A DNA stretch of 64,000 nucleotides from Elephas maximus indicus (GCF_024166365.1 NC_064842.1:24151001-24215000), one strand, 5' to 3'; shown: positions 34,946-46,734, counted from the stretch's first letter. The notes: generated by a model not told the origin, from the letters alone. A program made the numbers and translations.

Positions 34946-36351
34946 TATGTAGGTAAAGTTTATCCATGCTTACAATTAGTGTTTGGGGATTATAATGGCA
35001 GCAGTTGTTGAAGGGAGCTCTACTGTCTGTAGAAGAGAAAGGGAAATCAGTACAAAAGTCAGTCTGTGTCAAACTTTGCACAGACCATCACCCTCTGAGA
35101 TTTATCCTTTCAATGTACTTTAACCCTATTAAAAAAAAAAACAAAACCCTATTACAGAACAAAAAAACTGCCATCGTGTTAGAGACATTGGATTAAAATG
35201 AAAGCAAACCACATTCTTTGTTTAACAATAATTTTATTTTCTTATTTCACTGTCAAACTTAGGAGATAATATTCACCACAAAGTTGCAGGCATCATTTGA
35301 TAGTACAGACCATTGACTTGTTTTCAGAAGAAAGAATGAAAATGTCATATGACATATCTGAAATAACTATGGAGGAAGTACTGGCTACTAGGTAGTAAAA
35401 AAAGGTAAAACTCAGTGCCTTTGGCAAGGCGTGGACACTATTTTAAACAAAGCATTGATACACGTCCTTTGCTTACAAAGCAAATATATACTCATCTCAT
35501 TTTGGACAGTGGTTTGTCTATACACCCTCATGGATAGGAAGGATGTGAGCATCTAAACGTTTCATAGAAATTTCCCTGAAAGCTTCCTGCCGTGAGAAAT
35601 CAATGTGAAATCAATGATATCTCCAGCGGGGAAGCTCATTTTAATTTTAATTATTCCTCAAGTCTGCACCAAATTAGTGACAGGTTCCATGTGTGAGAAA
35701 AAGAAAGCCATTGTTCAAAATGTTCGCTTCGTATAGCTCTAAGCACAGGCCCAAGAGAAGTTTCTCTGAAGTGTTGTACTGAGGAGACTGAAAATGACCA
35801 CGTACTTGATGAGGAATGAATATAAGAAAGGGCTTTTGTTTCATTGCTTGCAGAACAGGTGAATGGATACTCTCTTAACTTTCCATGCCAAGCAAAACTA
35901 CATGCAAGGATGTTTTAAGCCAAACTACAGATCTCAGCTTGTGCAAACACCTTATGTTTATGGACTCTCCAGGCCCTCCCAATACTTCTCTGCTCAGGCC
36001 AGCAGGGACAACCAGGTAGAGTTTCTCCTTGCTGATCAATAGTAAAAAGTTTCCATTAATTTTACAGAGTAAAACTTTTTTTTTTCCTTTTCTGGACTCT
36101 AAATTACATATTTACTACTTCATATATATTTAAAATATTTCCCCTTATTACTTAGCACTATTTTATTAGGTGAGCATCCTACTTATAAGCCATGTTTCCA
36201 TTAGGTTTTTTTTCTGGCTGAATGACTCCTGACTACAGTAGCAGCAGTATACACACTGTATTACACAGTAGTACATGTTGAAGTGTACATATTTTTGACA
36301 CATATTTCTTATGTTAATTAATGAGGAGGCTATTAAACATTCAACAATATT
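34946..36351. other. No recognised feature
   Basis: 1.4 kb of sequence without a named repeat or gene. Confidence 0.45.
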
Positions 36352-36568
36352 GGAGTCCCTGGGTGGCACAAATGGTTATGCATTGGACTACTAGCTACGA
36401 AGTTGGTGTTGGTGGTTCGAACGCACCCAGAGGCACCTTGGAAGATAGGCCTGGTGATTTGCTCCTGAAAAGTCACATCCTTGAAAACTCTATGAGCACT
36501 GTTCTATTTTGCATGCAGGGGTCACCATGAGCCAGAATTGACTTGATGGCAACTAACAACAACAACTG
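36352..36568 (+). mobile_element. AfroSINE, long form, with RTE-like terminus
   Basis: GGAGTCCCTGGGTGGCACAA head, GGTTCGAACGC box B-like, AGGCACCTTGGAAGATAGGC body, and the end ATGGCAACTAACAACAACAA as in RTE. Confidence 0.92.
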
Positions 36569-36764
36569 GCGCTGACATCGTGCCAACCCCAGGGTACAGA
36601 GAGATGAATAAGACTCATTTTTTATCTTTAAGAACTTACATAATACAGGATAAAATAGCTTGAGATTTGGTATGTGAACTACGGATTTGCTAAGTATTTT
36701 GGACTTCATGAAGTAATAATAATAAACATTTATAATTTGTAGATAATCTTTTAAGTTTAAAATA

Positions 36765-36956
36765 GAGTTGTTATGTGCCATTAAGTAGATTCTGGTCCAT
36801 GTGGCAGAGCAGAATTTCCCCTTAGGGTTTTCTGGGCTATAATCTTTACAGGAGCAGATTGCCAGGTCTTTCTCCCATGGAGCAGCTAGGTGGCCTCAAA
36901 GTGCTAACCTTTCAGTTTGCAGCCTAGTGATTAACCATTGTGCCACCAGGGCTCCT
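36765..36956 (-). mobile_element. AfroSINE, long form
   Basis: GAGTTGTTATGTGCCATTAA at the left (3') edge to GTGCCACCAGGGCTCC at the right (5') edge. Confidence 0.9.
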
Positions 36957-37984
36957 TCTTGGGCTAATGGATTCTAATTTGGGCAAGGAAAGTTTTATTA
37001 ACACTTTGTTGCAATTGAGAGTATGGCCTCCTTTTCTGTTTACCTTTTACGTAGAATGTCTTGTGCAACTAAGGTGTAAGTAACTGGCTCTCTGGGTGAT
37101 TATTTGGGGTGGTCCCAGCCCAGGCCAAGTTGGTAGGGTCAGAACTCTGTGATGAGTTTCTGTGGTTCCACTGGAGCGACCACAGGTTTAAAAAAAACAG
37201 GTTTACTGTTGTACGAAAACCTTTGGATGTCCCCTTCCATGTATCCAAGTACATCATTGTCTACATGCGTGAGGCTGTGAATGTAATGTACATTGTAATG
37301 CAATAATACTAACATTTTCCCATTTTCAAGACAGCCAACAAAACATCGTGCAGCTATAGACTTACACTGAATATAGTCATTTTATGGACTTGCTCTTCAT
37401 TATTCATTTTCATTATCTCAACACAAGCCTCCTTTCTCAGCCAGTAGCACTGGAGCCAGAAAAAGAAAATGGAATTCTCCAGTTCTAAAGAGCCCTAGGT
37501 TGCCGTCCCTGGAACCTGTCTCTTAGGTTTGGAATACATTTCCTGACATAGCACTAATGCTGGTAGAGTCTGGATATTTATAAAATAGAGTCTTGGAAAC
37601 AAAAGAAGAAAGAGTTTGACTTACATTTGTAGAGGGGATATGGTGACATTGTCCTTGAGCCTGTTTGGGGCTGAAACTGACACTGTTTAACCAAGTTTGT
37701 TGCCCTTTACGTTTGAGAAAAATACTTTTTCAGAGGAGGTAGTAGAAGTTGGGTTGCTTAGGATGAAGAAAGAATATTTGTTTTGAGTGCTGTACTCTGT
37801 ACTAAGTCCTATTACAAGAGATGCCATTGTAAAAGCAAAGCGAACACCCCTATTCAGCAACTCTTAATAAGGGTGTCAGATCTCAAGTGATTGCTTCCAG
37901 ATCAGAGTGGTATTTGAAACAATTCTTGGGTTACCAATGAATTGTGAGCATTCCTTAGATTTTGTTGTGTTGAAATATAACAGA
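36957..37984. other. No recognised feature
   Basis: About 1 kb; no gene or named repeat. Confidence 0.45.
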
Positions 37985-38190
37985 TAAATAATTTTTTTTC
38001 TAAATTTTATTTATCTTGTTGTTGAGAATACACACAGCAAAACATACACCAATTCAACAGTTTCTACCCATACAATTTAGTGACATTGATTACATTCTTT
38101 GAGTTGTGCAACCATTCTCACCCTCCTTTTCTGAATTGTTCCTCCCTCATTAACATAAACTCACTGCCCCCTAAGGTTCCTATCTAATCA
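37985..38190 (-). mobile_element. Old L1 3' UTR fragment
   Basis: CACAGCAAAACATACACCAA and TTTGAGTTGTGCAACCATTC match the antisense of the known L1M 3' region. Confidence 0.6.
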
Positions 38191-38194
38191 GTCA

Positions 38195-38570
38195 GTAGGA
38201 GAAATGAGGTCTTGATACATGCTACGGTATGGGTGAAGCTTGAAGACATTCTGCCGAGTAAAATAAGCCAATCACAAAGGGACAAATATTGTATGACCTC
38301 ATTTATATAAAAAGGCAAATTTATAGATGCCAAAGTTTATTTGTGGTTACCACGGTGGGACCTCATTTATATAAAAAGACAAGAAAAGGCAAATTTATAG
38401 ATGCCAAAGTTTATTAGTGGTTACCACGGGGGGAGGCGAGGGGGAGGAGAAAACTCGCATTGATTAAGGGTAGGGTTGCACAGGTGATTATTATAACTGC
38501 CATCAATAAATTGTATACCTGTAAAAAGTTGAATTGGCAAAAGTTGTGTGGTAGATATATTTACAACAAC
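38195..38570 (+). mobile_element. Old L1 3' end with an internal tandem duplication
   Basis: GTAAAATAAGCCAATCACAA, AAATATTGTATGACCTCATT and AGTGGTTACCACGGGGGGAG follow the L1 tail consensus. A 64-bp segment (38295-38358) is repeated as 38359-38432 with a 10-bp extra block. Confidence 0.7.
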
Positions 38571-38599
38571 AACAACAAAAAGAAGAGTAGCTGCTGAGG

Positions 38600-39085
38600 C
38601 CGCTTATGTACATGCAAACACCTCATGGGACTTGGTTCCTTGGTATGGGGGTTTAGGGTCATGGTTTCATGGAACCTCCCAGTTAAATGACATAATAATG
38701 TGTTCGCTGCTTCTGTTCTACCTTGTAGTTTGTTTCGTAGTGCTTGGGGTCTTAAGAGCTTGCAAGTGGCCACCCAAGGCACAACAATTTCTCTCTATTC
38801 ACCTGGAGCAAAAGAGGAGGAAGGAGAGTGAGGAATAGGAGGAGAATATGGAATGCATGGCTAATTGCCTCCATGAATAATTGCCTCCTCTGCCATGCAC
38901 CAGAATAGCTGGATGATGCCTTGTTGTCATTACTGAACATTTTGATCAAAGATTCCATAGAAGCATTCTGATCAAAAGGGGGAAAAATGTACAACAGAAT
39001 TTAAAATCCTCATGGACTTTAGACTTTCTGGAGCCATGGAGGCTGGCTACACACCTGAAACTATTACCCTGAGATAATCTTTAAA
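38600..39085 (+). mobile_element. L1 3' UTR fragment
   Basis: Parallels 59965-60420: CTTGGGGTCTTAAGAGCTTG versus TTTGGGGTCCTAAAAGCTTA, then GGGGGAAAAATGTACAACAG. Diverged. Confidence 0.6.
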
Positions 39086-40999
39086 CCTTAAACCAAAAGT
39101 ATTCCCTGAAGTCATCGTTAAACCAAGCAACAGTTTAGCAATAGTTTAGAAAGTTTAAGGTAAAGTGATATGCATACTTGAAGACATATAACTAGATGGT
39201 GAAAGAACTGGGTCAGAACTCAGGGAGGCTGTTCTAAGCCCAGTGCTTCTTTGACCAGCCTGTGATTTTTTTCACTTGTCCTCTGAAGTTACTAATGACA
39301 GACTGTCTAATTTGTCACTGTATGCCCTCATTTTTGAATCATCTATATTTAGGCAAGTATAGGACACCCACATGATCCCAGGGCTCCTTCTTTATCTCAC
39401 TATGACCTACGTCAGGCTTCTCCACTAAGCATCACTCTTCCACCCTTGCGGCAGAACTGAGGCTGCTGACTTTGCATCAGAGTTCTGCCCTCCTACTTCC
39501 CTCGCTTATGCAAAGGGGTGCCCACTCCTCTTGGAGCCATGAGACTTGCACATCTGCAACACAGGAGGTGAACAGAGAAAACCAACAGACCTTCTAGCTC
39601 TTTAGCCACTGCAGCTTCTAATGCTTATGTTTTTTTCTTTGTTAGCGTCTAGGACTATTGTAAGCGAGTCAACAGAATTGGAACTTATTTTGAGAGCCAA
39701 GGTAGGGCTTTAGAGGCAAAGGGTGATTCACGTAGGAGATAGGCAGAGGAGAGCAAGGCCAGGGGATATAGGGGGCAAGCAGCTCACATCCCCACTCCTT
39801 CTGGCAAAACCTGGAAAACAAAGAATGGATGACTGATGTGTGTATGTGCGTGAGAGAGAGAGAAAGAGAAAGATAGAAAGGGAGAGGGAGGGAGAGAAAG
39901 ACTCTACATGCGTGGTTTATTTCAGCTTTGATTATTTTGCTCTTTCAATTAAAGAAAATAATCTTGAAAGCTCTGAAAACCTCATTCATATGGAATAAAA
40001 CCATTTGATTCCCAATTGGGAATAAAGACTTTTTGATCTTACGTAAATACCGAGCACCTTCTTCAGTCCCAGGGAGAAATCCATATATAACTAGTGTCTA
40101 GTCATAAACACTTGCTACCTCATCAATACAATTTTAAATTCTTTACATTCAAAAGAATCTGTTTTGCTTATTTTCCTTCTGTGAAAATGACCCAAGTGTT
40201 GGACAAAACTTTCTATAAACACAATCAATAGTCCTATTAGCCAATACTATTTAAAAGCAACTTTCATTCCTAAGAGGCTTAAAAACACCCTATAATAAAA
40301 CCAGAAACACAAAAGGAGAGCCAGAAATCTTGGTTTGTTTCTTTTCTGCCATTGTCAGGATCATACAAGGACAAGGGTCAGGAGATAATTATGCTTATGT
40401 AGAAATTTTATGTAGAATTGTGGCCCCGCCAAAGCTCAGGGTTTCTCCATTTCTCAAACTTAATTCTCTCTAATGGTTTTTAAAAAATGCAGCAAGCAGT
40501 CCGTCCTTTTGGGAGGGAGGGAGGGCAAGAGTCTCAGAAAGGATGGGAATTACTGAAGTACCGGGAGACCGTTAATAAGCATTCACATATTTATTAGTGC
40601 CAGGCCAACTTGAATAATAAAATATAGATAGAGCAGTTGCTTACTAGACGTTTCGCAGGTGGATAACATACCATTCTTTAGTTTGTTATACACTTTAGAA
40701 AAGAGTCTCTGGTTTTTATTGTTCTTTGGTTGAATGTGGGCCAAAAAAAAAAAACTTAATTTCGCAAATTTGCTTGTTTTCCTTGTAACGTGATTTCAAA
40801 CACAATGGTGGAGGGTTCTTTTGTTCAGTTCGCATCAGGTTTAACTAAAGACTGGTTTTTAAATTTGTGTTGATGTTACAGTTGGCTTTCTACTACCTAG
40901 AAAGTAGACGCTCGCTGATGCCAAGGGGATGACTTTTTTTTTTCCTCTTCTTAGCCACATGAAAGCTCAATATGCTCTATTCATCGTTCAAGTGGACCT
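39086..40999. other. Repeat-poor flank downstream of CHRM3
   Basis: No transposon and no credible gene is visible. It may include the distal CHRM3 3' UTR. It holds a GA-rich simple repeat at 39850-39900 and a run of four GGG blocks at 40511-40525. Confidence 0.5.
39843..39901. repeat. GA-rich simple repeat
   Basis: GTGAGAGAGAGAGAAAGAGA through GGGAGGGAGAGAAAG. Confidence 0.9.
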
Positions 41000-42767
41000 T
41001 GAAGGTCACTTTAAAAGGACACCACGGCTGAAGACTGAAGAGTAATATTTATCAACATTAAATAAACACTTGGTGAAGTATGCATAAATATTTCTTCATA
41101 TAAACATAACACGAAATTAAATAGTTCAGATACACAGACACCACTGAGTACACTTCCACTGTTGTCAAGGTCATCTGTAAACACCACCTCACACTGAATA
41201 CAAAAGCAGCTTTTACCCCAGCTCTGGGTTCAGACACCAAGGCCCTGTACAAAGGCAAGGGTGTCTCTGCAGCCCTCCCACCTCCCTCCCCACCCCCTCC
41301 CCGCACAGCCCCAGCGAAAAGAAAAGAAAGAATCTCAACAACTACAGCAGCAACGATGACATAACAGCAGCATCCCAGCCCCTCCCCCCCAAGTACAACA
41401 TGGATCATTTTGGTCAGTTCAAAGGATAACACAAAATTATTTTCCAAAACGTCAGGAAATCAAAGTGTAGTCCTTTCTTCAAAGGCCATGTCACTTCACA
41501 AACCCCACCTACTCCTGGGTGAACACCAGAAAGCAGTGGCCATGGCTCTGCTACAAAGGTTTAAGCCCTTTTTTCTTTTAGAAGGTTCCAGGTAGCAAGA
41601 CCTCGAATACCGTGTTCTCCTTTATCCCCTGCTCACAATTTTTCTTTCGTCTTGCCATATATATTGCTGTGTAATGACATTCAAACGTGACACTATTATT
41701 AAGTTTCAAGCGGTGTAGGTAACAGAAATTTTGTTTTGAAACATATTCAGATTTGGACTATTAAATTCAAACACGTGGCTGTGATTCTTTGAGCTTAGCA
41801 GGGCCCCGCTTTAGCTTTGTTGAGGAAGACATCAACAAAGGAGCTTGCTTACACTCGGGTTCTGGTCATACCACAGTGCTGAACCTGGCTTTTGAGCCTG
41901 TCTGCTCTACAGAGACCTCCCAGGAAGGCCTGGCTGCTCTGTATAGAAAACTCCCCAGGGTGGTTTGTTGACAACACCTCCAGTTTCAAAAACATAAAAC
42001 TGGGTTTATTTCACTTTTATGTCATATTAGGATCCTAGAGAACTTCAGTTACCAAAGGACTGGAAGCATATACTGCAGTGATAATTTGTCAGTTCAGTGT
42101 TCCCAGTATATTATATACACTATGTGTGTGCGTGCGAAACTCACACATATATATATACTTATGTATTTTTATTTGTACGAAACTTGAACTGCACAAAACA
42201 GTACTTTGCAAGAATCAAGTCCACAAAGAGAGTTTAACAACACACCAAAGAGAAGACAGGAAGCTGTATTGGGACATGAAGTTTCAGCTTTGCAACGCAG
42301 GAAATAATTTCAGAACCATGGATCCACTAGCCTGCTGGGTTCCACGTGGGGTCTGGACCAACACTTTGGGGATCCTTGGAAAGAAGGTGGCCACTGGGCC
42401 AGCTAGCTATGCTCATCTGAGATTCCAGAGCTCATGTGAATGAAAAGACCCAGGCAGGTCAATTTGGGTGTATCATTGCTGTGAAGCAATTTTTTTTCTT
42501 CCTCTTTAAGGAAAAAACACTTAAAGTCTATTTCATAATAAATGTCTTTATATTCAGTAGTATGTAATTTTTTTGCTGAATTTGTATTTGACTTTTTATA
42601 TTAAAATTGGTTTATTCAAAGGATCGGTAAACAGGCAGCTTCTTTCACATCTGGGTGATAACACTGTTTTATCACCACCAGAAATCACCCCCACCCTCGC
42701 CTTACTCCTTCCTAAGGTGTGTGGGTTTGTGTGTGCGTTTGGTCACTGCTATTGTTAAAACCGAGTT
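41000..42767 (-). other. CHRM3: Probable proximal 3' UTR of CHRM3
   Basis: Sequence directly after the CHRM3 stop contains no SINE, LINE or LTR that I can recognise, unlike almost every other stretch of this size here. Minus-strand AATAAA hexamers lie at 42611-42616, 42168-42173 and 42005-42010. Human CHRM3 is known to have a long 3' UTR, so the true end may lie further left. A C-rich run at 41273-41304 is G-rich in the transcript. The left limit given is arbitrary. Confidence 0.5.
41273..41304 (-). other. G-run tract, possible RNA G-quadruplex
   Basis: On the minus (CHRM3 sense) strand it reads GGGGAGGGGGTGGGGAGGG followed by AGGTGGGAGGG, i.e. more than four runs of at least three G with 1-3 nt spacers. 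A second C-run (seven C) sits at 41386-41392. Confidence 0.75.
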
Positions 42768-44540
42768 CTACAAGGCCTGCTCGGGCACACGCTTGTGGAA
42801 AATGACGGACTGTCTTTGCTGGTACTGCTGCTTGCGCCTCTTCCTCTTGTCACATTGGCACAGCAGCAGCATCTTGAACGTGGTTCTGAATGTCTTGTTG
42901 CACAGTGCATAGCACACCGGGTTCACGGTGCTGTTGATGTAGCACAGCCAGTAGCCTAGGTTCCAATAGGCTTTGGGGATGCAGCTGTCACAGAAGGTGT
43001 TCACCAGAACCATGATGTTGTACGGGGTCCAGGTGATGATGAAGGCAAGTAAGATCGCACTGAGGGTCTGGGCTGCCTTCTTCTCCTTGATGAGGGACAT
43101 TCTTTTCCGTTTAGTGATCTGACTCCTGGTCTTCAGAGCGAACCTCTTGGCCAGAGTCGCTTCTTTGAAGGACAGAGGTAGAGTGGCCGTGGTCTTTCCC
43201 ACTGAGGAGCTGTCATCAGAGGTCTTGGCTGTGTCCACGGCTGACTCTAACTGGATGGGAAGCTTAGAGAAGCTTTTCTGGAAACTGCCTCCATCCTCCA
43301 TGCTCTTCTGGGCCTGCAGCTTGCTGGCTTTCCTCTCCAAGTCTGCCTTCACCAGCTCCTCCTCAGGCACCTGCAGGTTGTCTGATGAGGGTAATTTGGT
43401 GGAGTTGAGGATGGTGCTGTGACCTGGAAGCTTGAGCACGATAGAGTAGATGGCTCTTGTCTCGGAGCCAATGTCCTCCTCATCGGAAGAGGCGGAGTTT
43501 TCCAGGGAGGCAGCAGCGTCATTGTTGTTCCAGCTGTCACTGCTGCTGTGGTCTTGGTCCATCTGTTCAGCACTGGGCTTCCAGCTCTTGGTTGTGAACC
43601 AGAAGTGGCAGCGGCCGTACTTCCTCTTGGCTGAGCGTTTCATGCTTTGCTGTTGAAGCTCATAGCTGCTGCAGCTTCGAGAGCTGCCTGTGGGGTGGAC
43701 AAAGTTTTCTGTCTCTGCTTCTGTCCCAGAGGCTTGCAGCCCAGCAAGCTCTTTGGTACGTTTTTCAGTTTCCTTATAGATCCTCCAATATAAAATAGTC
43801 ATAATGGTGACAGGCATATAAAAGGCAGCAATGGCCGTGCCAAAGGTAATGGTGGGCTCACTGAGGAACTGAATGAAACACTCCCCTGGGGGCACAGTCC
43901 TCTTCCCAACAAAGTATTGCCAGAACAAGATGGCGGGAGCCCAAAGGATAAAAGAGATGACCCAAGCCAAACCGATCATCACACCGGCTCTTTTTGTGGT
44001 TCGTTTGGCTCGGTACGTGAGTGGCCTTGTGATAGAAAAGTACCTGTCAAAGCTAATGACCAGAAGATTCATGACTGAGGCATTGCTAGCCACATAGTCA
44101 ATGGAAAGCCAGAGGTCACAGGCCAAGTTCCCTAAAGCCCATCGATTCATAATGATGTAGGTAGTAAACAGATTCATTGAAATGACCCCAATAATCAGGT
44201 CTGCACAGGCCAGGCTTAAGAGGAAGTAGTTATTGACTGTCTTCAGTTGCTTGTTGACCTTAAATGACACTATGACTAGGATGTTGCCAATGATGGTCAC
44301 CAAGGCCAGGGAGCCCGTTAAGAATGCAATGAAGACCACTTGCCAGACGGTGTGGCCTCCCAGAGGGTCACTGGTGGTGACATTTGGAGAGGAGAAATTC
44401 CCAGCTGCCCGAGAAATGTTGTAGCTGCCAAAATGAGTGACTGTTCCTGGGGGCAGTCCTGTGTCCGAGGGGCCATGTATCCAGGAAGAGCTGATGTTCG
44501 GAAACAAAGGCGAGGCTGTACTATTGTTGTGCAAGGTCAT
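42768..44540 (-). CDS. CHRM3: Muscarinic acetylcholine receptor M3, complete single-exon coding sequence
   Basis: This is an intact 590-codon frame, the same length I recall for human M3, a Gq/11-coupled plasma-membrane receptor for acetylcholine that drives smooth-muscle contraction and gland secretion. The extracellular N-terminus has sequons at N5/N6, N15, N41, N48 and N53. Seven membrane segments follow at about 67-91, 103-125, 142-163, 185-206, 229-251, 492-513 and 527-546. Visible landmarks are the ligand aspartate D148, tyrosines Y149, Y507, Y530 and Y534, N508, the C141-C221 disulfide pair, DRY at 165-167, W504 with P506, and NPVCY at 540-544. The third intracellular loop (about 252-491) is very long and Ser-rich with an acidic SSDEED stretch, as in M3. 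The tail ends with a basic cluster (566-570). The start was chosen because it lies 19 nt inside the exon and gives the family N-terminus MTLHNN. Residue 146 is Ser where I recall Ala in human. The whole coding region is in one exon, as usual for muscarinic receptors. Confidence 0.99.
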   Translation of the reverse strand: MTLHNNSTASPLFPNISSSWIHGPSDTGLPPGTVTHFGSYNISRAAGNFSSPNVTTSDPLGGHTVWQVVFIAFLTGSLALVTIIGNILVIVSFKVNKQLKTVNNYFLLSLACADLIIGVISMNLFTTYIIMNRWALGNLACDLWLSIDYVASNASVMNLLVISFDRYFSITRPLTYRAKRTTKRAGVMIGLAWVISFILWAPAILFWQYFVGKRTVPPGECFIQFLSEPTITFGTAIAAFYMPVTIMTILYWRIYKETEKRTKELAGLQASGTEAETENFVHPTGSSRSCSSYELQQQSMKRSAKRKYGRCHFWFTTKSWKPSAEQMDQDHSSSDSWNNNDAAASLENSASSDEEDIGSETRAIYSIVLKLPGHSTILNSTKLPSSDNLQVPEEELVKADLERKASKLQAQKSMEDGGSFQKSFSKLPIQLESAVDTAKTSDDSSSVGKTTATLPLSFKEATLAKRFALKTRSQITKRKRMSLIKEKKAAQTLSAILLAFIITWTPYNIMVLVNTFCDSCIPKAYWNLGYWLCYINSTVNPVCYALCNKTFRTTFKMLLLCQCDKRKRRKQQYQQRQSVIFHKRVPEQAL

Positions 44541-44556
44541 TGTGACTCTCTGACAT
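44521..44556 (-). other. Short upstream reading frame overlapping the CHRM3 start
   Basis: Three nucleotides into the exon an ATG opens a frame of 11 codons plus TAG. It begins 16 nt before the CHRM3 ATG, is out of frame with it, and stops inside the fourth to seventh codons of CHRM3. Its -3 base is A, so it is not obviously weaker than the main start. Such overlapping frames can lower initiation at the main ATG; whether this one is used is inference. Confidence 0.6.
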
Positions 44557-44559
44557 AGT

Positions 44560-44583
44560 CTGGGGAAAGAGAGAAAAGAAGGA
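44560..44583 (-). promoter_or_regulatory. CHRM3: Splice acceptor of the CHRM3 coding exon
   Basis: Read on the minus strand, a pyrimidine run (TTTCTCTCTTTCCCC) is followed by AG at 44561-44560, so the exon starts at 44559 with ACTATGTCAG. This leaves only 19 nt of 5' UTR ahead of the start codon in this exon. The rest of the 5' UTR must come from exons upstream, to the right of the window. The motif is a standard mammalian acceptor; no transcript was available to confirm it. Confidence 0.88.
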
Positions 44584-45819
44584 GTTAGCGAAGTTTTGGC
44601 CTTAATTTGAAGTGTCCTTTACATTGCATACTTTAAAAGGCATGGAAAATCTGTTATAGGGTGCTGATCTCTAAGACGCCCCAAATAATCAAGTCCATTC
44701 TCTAATTTATTATAAAATTGAAGAGAGTAGGGCAAGCAGAAATGAATTTGTTCAAAGTAGCATAATTAGTTTGTGGCAAACATTGGATATGTACAGTGCT
44801 TCTTTCACATTTTCATAATGCTGTGATCAAGCAAAATCTTCCTAATTTTGTAAAGGAGGAAATATTAGATACTTATACGATACTTATCTAATACAGCTTT
44901 ATCATCACACTACGTTCTACATTAATTTTATGCATTAGTATTTTATCCATCCAGGTATTTACCTATTCTAGGTTTCAGACCTACCCAACTGTAAAGCAGT
45001 ATCAGCCATGTAAGCCTCACTGGAACGAGCAATGCCAACTCAGATCAAGGGGAAAAATGAGTGCAAATCAATTTACATTAAAGCACAGATGCAAATTCTC
45101 TTTAAAACAAATGATAAAACAAACCCAATAAGAACTCCTTAAAACAAGGATACAAAAGTAATGCACTGATTCCCTGTAATGGCTGGTAATATAACTGTCT
45201 ACAAGACATGCTTGGTAACACGCAGAAGAACTGCTACCAGAGTATTTTGGAGTGTTTGAACAGGTTTGATTATTGCTTATATTTAGATATTTTAACTCTA
45301 GTAATGAAAAAAAGTAATTTTTACTTTTAGCACATTACACATACACATACAGTTGAACACAAACAGCAACAAAACTGCCATTAGTCCTTTCAAATACTTG
45401 ATGCCAAAATGTAGAAACAACTAAGAAGCATTACAGTTAATGTGTCACCAGCGAGACCCCATGGTGTCACTGCCAGCCTTGGCGTGACCGTACCATCCTC
45501 TTGGTGTTGTTGGGTTGTGCTTCCAGGAGACTACTGGCCCAGGAATTCTCACATCACCAATTGCTGTGAGCTCTATTTAGTAAATTATTCCATAAGGAGT
45601 ACCATTCTACATAGCAAAAATCTAATTAGAATAATCCTGTTGTTTTTATGCTCTTGGTTAAAAACCATCTACAATTGCAAATTTTTACGTATAAATATGT
45701 ATACACATGCACACGACAAGGGTCTTAGCTGAAGCCTTCAGATGTTGCATGCTATAGACTCTCTTGCAGCAGTGCAGGCAAATTCACAAGGAGCTTTTGG
45801 AAAGGCCTTATGTGTGATT
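44584..45819 (-). other. CHRM3 intron, repeat-free portion
   Basis: Intronic sequence upstream (minus strand) of the coding exon. I see no interspersed repeat, no convincing open frame and no other exon. The intron continues to the right edge of the window and is filled with repeats from about 45820 onward. Confidence 0.7.
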
Positions 45820-46105
45820 GGAAGATGCTGGTATCCGAAAGGTCTAGGCTCAAACCTAAGTTCGACCACTTGCTGGAGGTGGACTCTTGGGTATTTTTAA
45901 ACCTCTTTTGAGCCTAGTTTCCTCACTGGAAAAATGGGAATGGAAACTTTCTGTATACTGGAATAAATTATTGATAAGTTCCTCCTAGAATTCAATAAGT
46001 GGTCAAAGAAACTTTGTTTCATCAAAATGTTTTAATATATGTATTTAGGACAGCGCTAGCACATTCTAAGTGCTATATAAGTGTTTGCTATTATTAGTTA
46101 TTATT
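45820..46105 (+). mobile_element. MIR SINE
   Basis: Core words GACCACTTGCTGG, GAGCCTAGTTTCCTCACTGG and AAAATGGGAATGG, with the tail AAGTGCTATATAAGTGTTTG. Confidence 0.75.
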
Positions 46106-46179
46106 CTTTTATCAAACAGTGAACTTACTTTGCTTTGGCTACCAGGTTGCTGGATGCTAAATTTAAATTTAGTGAATAG

Positions 46180-46420
46180 TAAATGATAACAGAGAATATT
46201 TATTGGATACTTAGTGTGTGGTACACATTGTGAAAATGCTTTCTATGTATAATGTCACTGAATCTTTAAAATTATCCATATGTGACAGGAAATTGGGACA
46301 CAGAAAGTTAAGTAATTTGCTAAGGGCCCCAGTTAACAAGTGGGGGAGGGGAGGCAGAGATTCAAACCCATCAATCTGACCCCAGAGCCCCCATTTTTAA
46401 CTGTAATGTTACATGGCTTT
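46180..46420 (-). mobile_element. MIR SINE
   Basis: The antisense of MIR: ATTTATTGGATACTTAGTGT, ACAGGAAATTGGGACACAGA, TTAAGTAATTTGCTAAGG, GAGATTCAAACCCATC. Confidence 0.75.
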
Positions 46421-46449
46421 TCCACGAACTCTTTTCAGGTGTTGGATAC

Positions 46450-46657
46450 CACTAAACCCAGTCCCATTGCCGTCGAGTCTATTTTGACTCATGGTGAACC
46501 CATATAACAGGGTAGAACTGCTCCTCAGGGTTTCCAAGGCTGTAATTTTTGCAAAAGTGGACTGCCACATCTTTCTCCTGGGAAGGGGCTGGTGGGGTTG
46601 AACTGCTAAACTTTTGGCTAGCAGCCGAGCGTTTAACTACTGTGCTACCAGGGCTCC
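46450..46657 (-). mobile_element. AfroSINE, long form
   Basis: Flanked by TTGGATAC (46442-46449) and TTGGATAT (from 46658). Body CTGGTGGGGTTGAACTGC, head CTACTGTGCTACCAGGG. Confidence 0.9.
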
Positions 46658-46734
46658 TTTGGATATAACTAGCCTTTCCTAATTGGTTTAAAAATAATTA
46701 TGCACCTGTTTACATTGGAATTGGCGTATATTTA

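Noticed and set aside
41058-41447. 129-codon minus-strand frame downstream of CHRM3
   Set aside because: Lies in the probable 3' UTR on the same strand; the Gly/Val-rich part comes from the G-run tract. No family signal.
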